From contig NZ_JAJSOH010000008.1 of the NCBI RefSeq assembly GCF_021277265.1, forward strand, positions 230,872 through 294,871: a DNA stretch of 64,000 bases. The letters run 5' to 3'. Positions 44,342 to 52,168 of the stretch are shown one piece after another. Positions within the stretch are counted from its first letter, which is position 1. The number at the start of each line of letters is the position of its first letter. Below the pieces are notes generated by a model. It ran no database searches. It saw only the letters and a program-made list of their open reading frames with translations, and was not told the origin of the DNA. The DNA comes from Kineosporia rhizophila. GTDB taxonomy: Bacteria > Actinomycetota > Actinomycetes > Actinomycetales > Kineosporiaceae. Position numbers and translations under genes: made by a program.

Positions 44342-44461
44342 TCTGCTCCGGCGGATCAGGCGGTCACCCGCCACCACCGCGTGACACCCCTCCGGCACCT
44401 GGCCACCGAACTGTCGAAATCACCAACCAATGCTTGATTTTCGTTCTTGAGGGGAAATGCC

Positions 44462-44641
44462 GTGCACGCCAACCTGTACAACTTCGAACTGATCAAAATG
44501 CAACACGCCGAGGCCCAGCGCCTCGCGGCCGACGAACGATGGGCCTCCGTGGTGCGACGGGCGAACCGCCGGACCCGCCGAGGACTGTGGACCAAGGTGA
44601 CCCCGGCACGGGCAACCGCCCGTCAGGCGGTCACGGGCTGA
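44462..44641 (+). CDS. Small basic protein, function unknown
   Basis: 59 aa, VHANLYNFELIKMQHAEAQ then Arg-rich (RRANRRTRRGLW). Predicted one amphipathic helix followed by a basic tail. Small proteins of this kind occur in many actinobacteria without known role. GAGGGG lies about 8 nt before the GTG. It is 120 nt after whiB7, so it may be read through from that promoter. A long hairpin follows. Confidence 0.6.
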   Translation: MHANLYNFELIKMQHAEAQRLAADERWASVVRRANRRTRRGLWTKVTPARATARQAVTG

Positions 44642-44704
44642 GATTCTTTGTCCAAAGATGTATCTGGGACGCAACGTCATGGCTCTGACTAGCGTTTCGG
44701 ACTG

Positions 44705-44744
44705 AGTGGGGGCTGACCATCGGAGGGGGTGGTCAGCCCCCACT
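44705..44744 (+). terminator. Terminator after the small basic protein gene
   Basis: AGTGGGGGCTGACCA pairs perfectly with TGGTCAGCCCCCACT, 15 bp, with a 10-nt loop. No T-tract. Confidence 0.8.
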
Positions 44745-44754
44745 TCGGCTGTCC

Positions 44755-44760
44755 TAGGGT
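44755..44760 (+). promoter_or_regulatory. -10 box of a probable leaderless phosphodiesterase transcript
   Basis: TAGGGT ends 7 nt before the ATG at 44768. It lies 10 nt after the preceding terminator stem. Confidence 0.6.
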
Positions 44761-44767
44761 CGCCGTC

Positions 44768-46231
44768 ATGAGCGACACCGTTCCGGCCGCCATCGCGGCC
44801 GCCCTGACTTCGCCCGAGTTGGCCGCCGTCGTCGATCTCGTCGCCTATCCGGTCGAGGACGCCGACGGGCAGCGGGCGGTGATGGTGCACGGGCAGCACG
44901 GCGTGGTCCGGCTGCGCGCGGGGGAGCGGCACGATGTGGTCACCGGCGTCGATCCGGTGGCCCACACCGATCCGCTGGCCTTCCTTCCCTACGAATCGGA
45001 GTGTGCAGAACCCTCACCGGAGAACCGGCGCAACGCCTATCCCGAACCTGCCCGCCGGCTGCTTTCGTTCTTCGCCGATGCCGACCGCAGCCCGGACGTG
45101 GTGGTCGTGCATACGCCCTCGCACTACTTCCCCGAGACCGGCGGGCACCGGGGAGAGCATGGTTCGCTGGACGTCATCCAGTCCCGAGCGCCTTTTCTGC
45201 TCTCCGGCGCCGGGGTGAGCGGTCGGGGTCTGATTCCGGAGTATGTACGGGTTGTCGACGTGGCCCCCACGTTGCTCGAGCTGGCCGGGGTTCCGGTGCC
45301 GAACGGTCTCGACGGAACGGCCTACCCCACGGGCGAGTCGCGGGGACGTTTCGTGGTCGGGCTGCTGTGGGACGGGGCGCACTGCTCGGATCTGCTGGCC
45401 TTGGCTTCCGCCGGTGAGCTCCCGGCCGTGGCCTCACTGCTGGGTGACGGGTTGGCGCTGACCGGCGGAGCCGTGGCCGAATTCCCCAGCGTGACGTTGT
45501 GCAACCACACCTCAGCGCTGACCGGGGTCGGGCCTGGACGCCACGGAATCCTGGGCAACGTGTTCTACGACCGGGCGAGGGGCGAGCGGATCAACGCCAA
45601 CGACGAAAGCACCTGGCATCGAAGCGCCGAGTGGCTCCGGCCCGACGTGTCTACGGTGTTCGAGATGCTGACTGCCGCCCGGCCTGAGGCACGCAGTGTC
45701 TGCATCAATGAGGCGGTGGATCGCGGGGCCACGGTCTCGACCATGCAGCTGTTGCGGGAGGTCGCGCACGACGGTCCGGTCTCGGCCCTCTTACCCCCGG
45801 CTGAGCAGAGCCCGTATCTGGGCGAGTCGCGCCATCTGGCCGACCACTACTTCCGCTGGGCTACCCAGGTCGACGACTCCGGCCTGAACCAGGTGCTGCA
45901 GGAATGGGCCGATCCCGCGGCTGCGCCGGCCCTGACCTGGTGGGCCACGGTGGTCACCGACGCGGGGCATCATGCCGGTGGGCCTCGCTCACCGATCGCC
46001 CGGGACAGCCTGCGCGATGCGGACCGGCGGCTCGGCGTGTTCCTGACCCACCTCGACTCGCTGGGCCTACGTGAACAGGTCACCTTCCTGCTCACCGCCG
46101 ACCACGGCTTCGAGAAGGCGGACGAGGCGGCCACCGGTTCGTGGAAGAGCGCTCTGGCCGATGTCTGTGAGCGAGCGGGAGTCACCTACCGCAACGAAGG
46201 GCCCGGCTTCGTCTACCTGAACGTGAGGTGA
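44768..46231 (+). CDS. Alkaline phosphatase superfamily phosphodiesterase/nucleotide pyrophosphatase
   Basis: 487 aa. The type I phosphodiesterase core begins at about residue 195: VGLLWDGAHC, FPSVTLCNHTSALTGVGPGRHGILGN with the nucleophilic Thr, VTDAGHHAGG, and LLTADHGFEK with metal Asp and His. Residues 90-190 carry GEHGSLDVIQSRAPFLLSGAGV and VVDVAPTLLELAGVP, which normally form the C-terminal part of this fold. So the order looks permuted, with the C-terminal segment moved to the front. No signal peptide, so cytoplasmic. Substrate unknown. Confidence 0.8.
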   Translation: MSDTVPAAIAAALTSPELAAVVDLVAYPVEDADGQRAVMVHGQHGVVRLRAGERHDVVTGVDPVAHTDPLAFLPYESECAEPSPENRRNAYPEPARRLLSFFADADRSPDVVVVHTPSHYFPETGGHRGEHGSLDVIQSRAPFLLSGAGVSGRGLIPEYVRVVDVAPTLLELAGVPVPNGLDGTAYPTGESRGRFVVGLLWDGAHCSDLLALASAGELPAVASLLGDGLALTGGAVAEFPSVTLCNHTSALTGVGPGRHGILGNVFYDRARGERINANDESTWHRSAEWLRPDVSTVFEMLTAARPEARSVCINEAVDRGATVSTMQLLREVAHDGPVSALLPPAEQSPYLGESRHLADHYFRWATQVDDSGLNQVLQEWADPAAAPALTWWATVVTDAGHHAGGPRSPIARDSLRDADRRLGVFLTHLDSLGLREQVTFLLTADHGFEKADEAATGSWKSALADVCERAGVTYRNEGPGFVYLNVR

Positions 46232-46378
46232 ACGGTCGATCCGGTCCTGCTTTTGTGGTTATCCGTGAAAATGCCAGGTGAATGACCTGATCAGGTTCAG
46301 TGGAAAACCGGTTGTGTATTAGGCACGCCTAAATCTGCGGTCGCTGCAGTAAGGCGGGGCCGTTGCGGTGAGCGGCCG
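46232..46378. other. Intergenic region with two palindromes
   Basis: CCTGATCAGG (46286-46295) is a perfect 10-bp palindrome flanked by TGAA and TTCA. TTAGGC-AC-GCCTAA (46319-46332) has 6-bp arms. Both lie in an AT-richer stretch with no gene. They may be operators of unknown regulators. Confidence 0.4.
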
Positions 46379-46408
46379 CGCCGCTCCTACCTCGGGGTGG
46401 GAGCGGCG
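46379..46408. terminator. Hairpin with tetraloop TCGG
   Basis: CGCCGCTCCTACC pairs with GGTGGGAGCGGCG (one T-G wobble) around TCGG. It lies 75 nt beyond the end of the minus-strand zinc-binding gene and 150 nt after the phosphodiesterase gene. Confidence 0.6.
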
Positions 46409-46483
46409 ACCTCGGCCCGGCGGGAGTGCTGTGAGGGTTGGTGGTGCGGCCGGGTGCTGTTGGGTGCTGCCGGTAAGCGCTGG

Positions 46484-46735
46484 TCAGCGCCGGGAGGGAC
46501 GTACGTCCTGTCCGGCTTCGATCTCCAGAATCCGCTCCCGGGCGCAGCTTTCGCAGTCCCAGAGGGCAATTCCGTTGATCAGTGACCAGGCGCCGACAAC
46601 CCGGTGCAGGCCCTCGGGGGCCGTGGCCAGGCAGGTGCGGCAGTGGGTGTGGGGGTCGGTCTGCGTGGGGATGGCAGACAGGCCGGTGGATTCGGCGGGG
46701 GAGGGGCGAGTCTCTGAACGCAGTGAGCCACTCAT
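46484..46735 (-). CDS. Small putative zinc-binding protein
   Basis: 83 aa, MSGSLRSETRPSPAES at the start. Two Cys pairs, CRTC and CESC, about 32 residues apart, suggest a zinc ribbon. I do not recognise a family. A TACCCT box ends 7 nt before the ATG, which supports this start and the reality of the gene. It stands alone between two hairpins. Confidence 0.55.
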   Translation of the reverse strand: MSGSLRSETRPSPAESTGLSAIPTQTDPHTHCRTCLATAPEGLHRVVGAWSLINGIALWDCESCARERILEIEAGQDVRPSRR

Positions 46736-46742
46736 GGGTTTC

Positions 46743-46748
46743 AGGGTA
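46743..46748 (-). promoter_or_regulatory. -10 box of a probable leaderless transcript of the small zinc-binding gene
   Basis: On the minus strand TACCCT ends 7 nt before the ATG at 46735. About 50 bp further upstream is the direct repeat ATCTGGACG (46795-46803 and 46806-46814). Confidence 0.45.
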
Positions 46749-47201
46749 CGCATTCCGAGTAACGCGCGGATGTCGCTTCACCGTTCCGGCGGATATCTGG
46801 ACGACATCTGGACGTAGCCCGCGGGGGTGCTCGGCGCGGAATTTCGTCTCGAAAGGCGGGATCAGAGTCTCAATTAACGGACGTCGGTAGCGCCTGGGTT
46901 TCCTGGGTCGCCTTGACGGCGGCAACCGTGTGTGACTGTGCCCAGAATGGAGGACTTGCTGGTCGCAGGCCGTGTGTGCAGTACGCAGGAGGCGGCCCGA
47001 CCACCCTGGCGTGTCGGCTCCGGGCCTCACGCAGGGTCAGCCGGCGCGGGCCGTGACCCTCTCCAGGCCCGGCCCGCACCGGCAGGCGCCCTCACTCGCA
47101 CTTACAAAGACGCGTGCTCACGAGGATCGGTTGCCGGAGCCGGATGTGGTGCGCATCACTGCAGCACCCGTACAGCGGAAGGGGCCGCCGGTTCCGGAGA
47201 G
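46749..47201. other. Intergenic region without a supported gene
   Basis: About 450 bp. It holds the ATCTGGACG direct repeat near its left end and otherwise only short open frames with no ribosome binding site or family resemblance. Confidence 0.5.
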
Positions 47202-48533
47202 TCAGCCCCGCTCGACAGCGGGCGCCTCGAACTCGGGCAGCCACTCGGCCAGCACCTCCGGCACCGGCACGTCGCCGTCGATCTGGCAGAGCACGGCGAT
47301 GCCGCCCAGCCAGACCCGGTGGATCAGCAGGTACTCCGGCGGCAGGTTGAGCTTCAGCCCCATCGTCCAGTCCGGCCGCCGCACGTCGTTGACGTAGGCG
47401 AACAGCGAGCGCATCCAGGCCCGCTCGAAGCGCCAGGTGGGGTGGCGGATCGGCTCGATGAACGGGGCCAGGTAGGTGAGCAGGGCCTCGCCGTCGATCG
47501 TGATCGAGGACTTGATGAAGCCGAGCTCGCGCAGCCCGTCCACGACCTCCTGCGAGCGGCCGGCCAGGGCCAGGGTGAGCAGCCGGCCCATCTCCGGCGG
47601 CATGCCGTCGGGCAGGCGCTTGACCGCGCCGAAGTCGAGGACGCCGAACCGGCCGTCGTCCAGCAGCCGGTAGTTGCCCGGGTGCGGGTCGGCGTGCAGC
47701 AGCCCGGCCCGGGCCGGGCCGGCCAGCAGGAACTCCATGTAGCGGCGGGCCCCGAGGTCACGCTCCTCCTGGGTGCCGGAGGCGATCAGCTGGGAGAGCG
47801 GCACCCCGTCGAGCCACTCGCTCACGATCACGTGCTCGCTGCTGACCAGGACGTCGGGGATGGCGAAGACCGGGTCACCGCGGAAAGCCTTGGCGAACCG
47901 GGCCTGGGTCTTGGCCTCGAGCGTGTAGTCGAGTTCCTCGACCATGCGGGCCTTCAGCTCGTCGAGGATCGGCTTCACGTCCAGGCCGGGGATCCACCCG
48001 GCGGCCACCCGGCCCACCCGGGTGACCTGGTTCAGGTCGGCGATCAGGGCGGCCCCGGCCCCCGGGTACTGGATCTTCACGGCGCACGGCCGGCCGTCCC
48101 GCCAGACCGCGCGGTGCACCTGGCCGATCGAGGCGGCCGCGGCGGGCTGGTCGTCGAACTCGCGGAACTTGCTGGTGCGCCAGCGCGGCCCGAGTTGCTC
48201 GGCCAGCACCCGGTGCACGGTGGCGGCGGGCAGCGGGGGAGCCGAGTCCTGCAGCTTGGTCAGGGTGGCGCGGTAGGGCCCGGCCACCTCTTCGGGCAGC
48301 GCGGCCTCGAAGATGCTCAGCGCCTGGCCGAACTTCATCGCACCGCCCTTGAGCTCGCCGAGCACCCGGAAGAGCTGCTCGGCGGTGCGCGCCTGCATCT
48401 CGGCGGCGACCAGCTCGGCGGGCTTCCCGCCCAGGCGCTTGCCGAGCCCCAGGGCGGTGCGTCCGGCAGCGCTCAGCGGGAGGGAGGCCAGCTTCGCCGT
48501 CCGGGTGACCGCGCGACGCGGCAGATCTGTCAC
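47202..48533 (-). CDS. ABC1/AarF (UbiB-type) atypical kinase
   Basis: 443 aa. KFGQALS is the KxGQ motif and AAASIGQVHRA the Ala-rich loop of the UbiB family. VKIQYPG has the ATP-binding Lys, LLHADPHPGNY the catalytic Asp, and VLDFGAV the metal Asp. The mycobacterial homologue beside whiB7 (Rv3197, as I recall) has been linked to intrinsic drug tolerance. GTG 48533 is chosen for AGGGAG 9 nt upstream; GTG 48539 is an alternative. Confidence 0.88.
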   Translation of the reverse strand: MTDLPRRAVTRTAKLASLPLSAAGRTALGLGKRLGGKPAELVAAEMQARTAEQLFRVLGELKGGAMKFGQALSIFEAALPEEVAGPYRATLTKLQDSAPPLPAATVHRVLAEQLGPRWRTSKFREFDDQPAAAASIGQVHRAVWRDGRPCAVKIQYPGAGAALIADLNQVTRVGRVAAGWIPGLDVKPILDELKARMVEELDYTLEAKTQARFAKAFRGDPVFAIPDVLVSSEHVIVSEWLDGVPLSQLIASGTQEERDLGARRYMEFLLAGPARAGLLHADPHPGNYRLLDDGRFGVLDFGAVKRLPDGMPPEMGRLLTLALAGRSQEVVDGLRELGFIKSSITIDGEALLTYLAPFIEPIRHPTWRFERAWMRSLFAYVNDVRRPDWTMGLKLNLPPEYLLIHRVWLGGIAVLCQIDGDVPVPEVLAEWLPEFEAPAVERG

Positions 48534-49039
48534 GGCCACATTCTCCCTGCTGCCCCTCACCTGCGCGCGCTCGCACGACGCCCGAGTCGCTCCGGATGCC
48601 TCCGCCCGCGGTGACGAAGCTTCGGGAGGTGGCTCGACCGTGCTGACTTCAACCCCCGGCCCCGCAGCTGTGGGCGTCGGGACGCTTGGCAGGAGGGCGG
48701 ACCGGTGGCCGGCGAGCGGAGGGGATCAGACAGGGCCCAGCTATCTGGTACATCACCTCGGTGTCGTCGACCAGGGCTGGAAACCGTGGGCGAACATGGC
48801 CGGCACTCAGCCAGGCGACCATGTCGGGCCGGACAGCGGTGCTGTCGCCGCGGGCTCGGGCCTGAACTTCAGGAAGCTGGGCCTGGTACCTCCAGATCCC
48901 CATACTTCTGGGCGGCCGCCTCGACCACTTTCCCGCTGACCTGGACCAGGTCAGGCCGGCGGCCACTGCCTCGGCGAAGTGGTGGGTGTCGGCACTGAGG
49001 TCGGCCGGGCGAGAATCGGTTCAAGCGCCTGATCTACGT
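48534..49039. other. Gene-poor stretch with probable decayed sequence
   Basis: About 500 bp upstream of the ABC1 gene with no convincing CDS. It lies next to a MoxR 3'-end fragment, so it may be remains of lost genes. Confidence 0.5.
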
Positions 49040-49159
49040 CTAGGCCTGCCCGCCGCTGGCGAGCACGCTGTCCAGTACGCCGTCGGTGGTGACGCCCTCC
49101 AGTTCGGCCTCGGGGCGCAGCGGCATCCGGTGCCGGTGCGTGGCCGGGGCCAGCGCCTG
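49040..49159 (-). pseudogene. 3'-end remnant of a MoxR-type AAA+ ATPase gene
   Basis: 39 codons plus stop read QALAPATHRHRMPLRPEAEL and on to GVTTDGVLDSVLASGG. This matches the usual C-terminus of MoxR ATPases (ending in PEAELEGVTAD-type sequence). Upstream the frame runs directly into low-complexity GGCCTG repeats and no AAA+ motifs follow. The rest of the gene is missing, so it is a remnant. Confidence 0.55.
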
Positions 49160-49303
49160 CCTCCCCGGCCCGCCCGCCCGGCTGGCCGGCCCGCCTGCCC
49201 GGCTGGCCGGCCCGCCTGCCCGGCCTGGCCTGCTCGGCCTGGCCTGGCCTGCCCTGGCCTGCTCGGCCTGGCCTGCCCGGCCTGCCTGTCTGGCCTGCCG
49301 TGC
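49157..49303. repeat. Low-complexity GGCCTG/CCCGCCTG repeat tract
   Basis: About 145 bp of imperfect 6-18 nt units: GGCCCGCCTGCCCGGCTGGC repeats first, then GGCCTGGCCTGCTCGGCCTG. It separates the MoxR fragment from the end of the ThiF gene. Confidence 0.75.
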
Positions 49304-51187
49304 CTACCCGGGCCGCGTTGGCGACGGGGTCGGCCAGGCGCACCCGCAGGCCGGATGCATCCGCCAAGGACGTCGCGCGACCAGGCCGTCCGGAAGCTCA
49401 ACCTCCAGCGTGGCACCCACTGCGGCGGGCTGACTCAGGCCGTCCAGCTCGGCCAGCACCTGCAGCGCGGCCAGGCCCGCGGCCAGGCTCGCGCTGGCCG
49501 TTTCCTCGTGTTCTGCGAACGGGTGCTCCGGCAACTGGGAAAGCACCCGTGGCCAGTCGGGGTCGCGGTCCCGCCGGTGCAGGTCGAGGCAGCGCAGGCA
49601 GGGAGTGCGACCGGGCCGGACCAGCGGGCCGACCACCACTCCGTCCTCACCGACGACGACGGCCAAGTGCGGGATGTCGGCGCTCATCAGGTAGTCGGCG
49701 CGGGCTGCGTCGGCGATGCCGTGGCTGACCAGCACCACCAGATCCGCTTCGACGAGTTCGGGGTCGAAGGTGCCGTCGGGCCGGTGCGCTGGGGCCGGCC
49801 GCCGCGCGGTGGAGGGCCGACGCTTCGGTTCCGGGGGTGGCGGGGGCCGGCGGTGGGGGGATTCACGGCGTGGGGATTCTGGGTGTGGGGATTCTCGGTA
49901 TGGGGATTCTTGGCTTGGGGGCGGATCGCTTTGGGGCTCGGCGGTGCTCTGCCCCGGTGGTTCGACGGGTTGGGGTGCCGTGTGCAGCCGCCTCGGTTCG
50001 TGGGGTTGAGGGGCAGGGTGCGGCCAGGTTGGTTCCTCGGAGTAGACGACTGCGGCTGACGAGGACGGCTGGGGTCGTGAACGGGCTGGTCCGGCCCGGT
50101 AGGAGCGGGCGTCTGCAGCGCCGGTTGAGCGGGACTGCAGGCCGAGTGGGCTGTGGAGATGGGGAGAGACGCCGGCCTGGCCTCTCAGGTGGAGAGGCGT
50201 GTCAGCCGGGTTGGCCCAGGGGAGGGGGGTGTCGACCGGGCTGCTCAGGTACGGAGGTGGCCCGGTGGGGTTGGTCGGGTGGGCGGGCCGTTCGGTCGGA
50301 TGGCCCGGCTGAGGATGCGTGCCGGCCGGGTTGGGTGGGCGTGGAATTGGCCCGGCGGTATTGCTCGGGTTGTTCGGGCGGGGAGGCACACCGTCGGCAC
50401 CGCTCAGGCCAGGAAGTGGGCTGGCTGAGCTCGTCGGGGGGTGGGGTGGGCCGGCCGGGCGGCGTTCGTGGGTGGGGCTGGGTGGGTTGGGCGAGGGGCC
50501 TGCTGGCTCGGCCGGGTGTGGGGGCGCGGGCTTGGCGGCCCAGGGCGCTGCGGTTGCTCTTGCCCCCATCGGGCTGCCCGGTGGTGAGGTGTGGGCGCGG
50601 AGTTGGGGGTGGCCACCGGCCCGGCGGACGATGTCCTGGGCGACGGACTGGCGGGTGCGCCCGAGGTCGGGCCGGCCTGCGCCTGCGGGGGCCAGGTCGG
50701 CGGCGGTGACGCGGCCGGCGTCGCGGACCAGGACGGTGCCCACGCCGGCGGCGGCCAGGGTGGCGCAGAGGGTGCTGCCGAGTCGACCGGCGCCGTGGAC
50801 GAGCACGACGCGGGCTGCGCGGGCGGCCAGAACGGGCCAGCCGTCTGCCGAGCGGGGGTGGACCACGGACCAGACGGCTGCGTCGGGGGCCAGGCGGGCG
50901 GCGGCCTGGCCGAGCCGGCCCGGCTCAGGGGTGGCGGGGCCGGATACGGCCAGGACTCCTGCTTCGGCCAGCACCCCGACCAGGGCCCGGCCGCGGCCGG
51001 GATCGCCGTACGCGGTCAGGCCTCCGGGGACGGCGGCGTCGATGCCGTGGCGCAGGGCCTCCAGCAGGGGGATGTCCTGCAGGGTGAGGCCGGTGATCAC
51101 GGTGCCGCGGCGCCGGGACAGCCCGATCTGCAGCGTGCCCGGATCGCGCCAGACCCGCCGGAGCCCGGGCTTGAGACGTAGACGCAC
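49304..51187 (-). CDS. ThiF-family (E1-like) protein with large proline-rich insertion
   Basis: 627 aa. The N-terminus RLRLKPGLRRVWRDPGTLQI resembles cyclodehydratase/ThiF-like proteins. VVLVHGAGRLGSTLCATLA is the nucleotide-binding loop. At about residues 200-465 the fold is interrupted by roughly 265 residues rich in Pro, His, Ser and Arg, with repeats such as SPYRESPHPESPRRESPHRR. The fold then resumes (VEADLVVLVSHGIADAARADYL, RTPCLRCLDLHRRDRD), ending with HPACGC; the four Cys likely bind zinc. No YcaO or peptide precursor is nearby, so a RiPP role is not supported. GTG 51187 has GGGGGAA upstream. Confidence 0.75.
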   Translation of the reverse strand: MRLRLKPGLRRVWRDPGTLQIGLSRRRGTVITGLTLQDIPLLEALRHGIDAAVPGGLTAYGDPGRGRALVGVLAEAGVLAVSGPATPEPGRLGQAAARLAPDAAVWSVVHPRSADGWPVLAARAARVVLVHGAGRLGSTLCATLAAAGVGTVLVRDAGRVTAADLAPAGAGRPDLGRTRQSVAQDIVRRAGGHPQLRAHTSPPGSPMGARATAAPWAAKPAPPHPAEPAGPSPNPPSPTHERRPAGPPHPPTSSASPLPGLSGADGVPPRPNNPSNTAGPIPRPPNPAGTHPQPGHPTERPAHPTNPTGPPPYLSSPVDTPLPWANPADTPLHLRGQAGVSPHLHSPLGLQSRSTGAADARSYRAGPARSRPQPSSSAAVVYSEEPTWPHPAPQPHEPRRLHTAPQPVEPPGQSTAEPQSDPPPSQESPYRESPHPESPRRESPHRRPPPPPEPKRRPSTARRPAPAHRPDGTFDPELVEADLVVLVSHGIADAARADYLMSADIPHLAVVVGEDGVVVGPLVRPGRTPCLRCLDLHRRDRDPDWPRVLSQLPEHPFAEHEETASASLAAGLAALQVLAELDGLSQPAAVGATLEVELPDGLVARRPWRMHPACGCAWPTPSPTRPG

Positions 51188-51453
51188 GAGACGTTCCCCC
51201 TTCGACCCGGCAAGCGTGTCAGGAGGGGCGATCGCGTGCGTCCGACCGTCCACAGGACGGGCGGAGGCTGTGGATAACTCTGTTGGTGGTGGCGATGGTG
51301 GGCGGCCAGGACCTGATCGCCGTCCCGGCCCGCGCCACCGGTGCACCTTCGGCAGCCCGCGGTCGTGCTGATCGTGCTGGATCGTGCCTGCGGGCCTGCC
51401 GAGTGCGTCGCGCCGACCGGTTCAGCGGCCGGGCGACTGCCTGAAGGTGCTGG

Positions 51454-51609
51454 TCAGGCCTTGCCGAGGATGCGGTTCAGGTTCGTCCCGCAGACGGGGC
51501 AGGTGCCCTTGGCCATCCGGCGGCCGTTGGTCTCCACGACCTTGCCCTCGGCCTGACGCTTCTCCTTGCACTTCACGCAGTAGAACTCGCCGCTGTAGGT
51601 GTCCGACAT
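51454..51609 (-). CDS. DUF5679-like small zinc-ribbon protein
   Basis: 51 aa: MSDTYSGEFYCVKCKEKRQA, then KGTCPVCGTNLNRILGKA. Two CxxC pairs form a zinc ribbon. Such proteins of about 50 aa are conserved in actinobacteria and of unknown function. AGGAGCGAAG lies just before the ATG, an excellent ribosome binding site. It sits between the ThiF gene and a gene-poor stretch. Confidence 0.85.
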   Translation of the reverse strand: MSDTYSGEFYCVKCKEKRQAEGKVVETNGRRMAKGTCPVCGTNLNRILGKA

Positions 51610-51801
51610 CTTCGCTCCTGGTTACGGCTTGTGTGTGTGGATCTGGCTGCATCGACCGCTCGTGAAGAGGCGGTGCCCTGACTGGGCGTGACGCCTTCGG
51701 CGGCGACTCACCGGCCCGGTCGGGTCGTCACATTAGCTCAGCACGCGGGTTGTGCCTGCTTAGACGGCTAATCGGCGCGCCGGGAGGACCGTCGACCGGG
51801 G

Positions 51802-51935
51802 TAATATGTCGGTTTTATAACGACGTGTCCGGTACTGGCAGTAAGAACTGCCACATGCTCGAGGCGCATGAAAAGGGGCTCCGGGCCGATCACCGTGCGC
51901 CTTCCCCAGCGCGCGAAGATCGTTACCCGGAGCCC
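51802..51935 (+). ncRNA. Candidate structured RNA (unnamed)
   Basis: TAATAT at 51802-51807 could be a -10 box. Downstream, TGGCAGT-AAGA-ACTGCCA (51836-51853) is a perfect 7-bp stem with tetraloop. GGGCTCCGGG (51876-51885) pairs perfectly with CCCGGAGCCC (51926-51935), with further inner pairs GATC/GATC and GTGCGC/GCGCGC. No long ORF of good quality covers it. No known RNA family is recognised and a -35 is not evident. Confidence 0.35.
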
Positions 51936-52014
51936 TGGCGCATCACGCTAGAAGGTGCTTGGCCCGACGTCAATCGGTTCTGGCATACAGGGCTGCACCG
52001 GTCGTGCCCCCTCC

Positions 52015-52035
52015 TGTGGACAAAGCTGTGGAAAA
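52015..52035. other. Pair of DnaA-box-like sites
   Basis: TGTGGACAA (52015-52023, complement TTGTCCACA, the usual actinobacterial DnaA box) and TGTGGAAAA (52027-52035) lie 3 nt apart. A third, TGTGGATAA, is at 51269-51277. No origin genes are near. Confidence 0.35.
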
Positions 52036-52156
52036 ACGACCCGGCGCTCAGATCCGCACCTGCCCACCGCCCGGACATCGCGCGCAAGGGCAAGTCGTAG
52101 CTGCGGTTGTGCAATCACTTGGCTGCGGAAGGCAGCTTCCTGGGGCATTCGCCGGG

Positions 52157-52162
52157 TACGGT
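52157..52162 (+). promoter_or_regulatory. -10 box of a probable leaderless metallopeptidase transcript
   Basis: TACGGT ends 6 nt before the GTG at 52169. No ribosome binding site lies between. Confidence 0.5.
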
Positions 52163-52168
52163 GCCCAG

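Larger units (their letters stand above)
51610..52156. other. Gene-poor region with structured elements
   Basis: About 550 bp without a supported CDS. It holds a TAATAT box, two hairpins (51836-51853, 51876-51935) and two DnaA-box-like sites (52015-52035). The rightmost part is the promoter of the metallopeptidase gene. Confidence 0.5.

Noticed and set aside
46319..46332. DtxR/IdeR iron box
   Set aside because: TTAGG and CCTAA are separated by 4 bp, not the 9 bp of the known 19-bp box, and no iron gene is next to it.
46932..48614. 560-aa plus-strand open frame opposite the ABC1 kinase gene
   Set aside because: Antisense shadow; kinase motifs are on the minus strand.
49304..51187. RiPP biosynthesis cluster centred on the ThiF protein
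   Set aside because: No YcaO, protease or precursor peptide gene is found within several kb.
51750..52100. 116-aa ORF in the structured region
   Set aside because: No ribosome binding site, mixed composition, and it spans two hairpins and DnaA-box-like sites; coding is unlikely.
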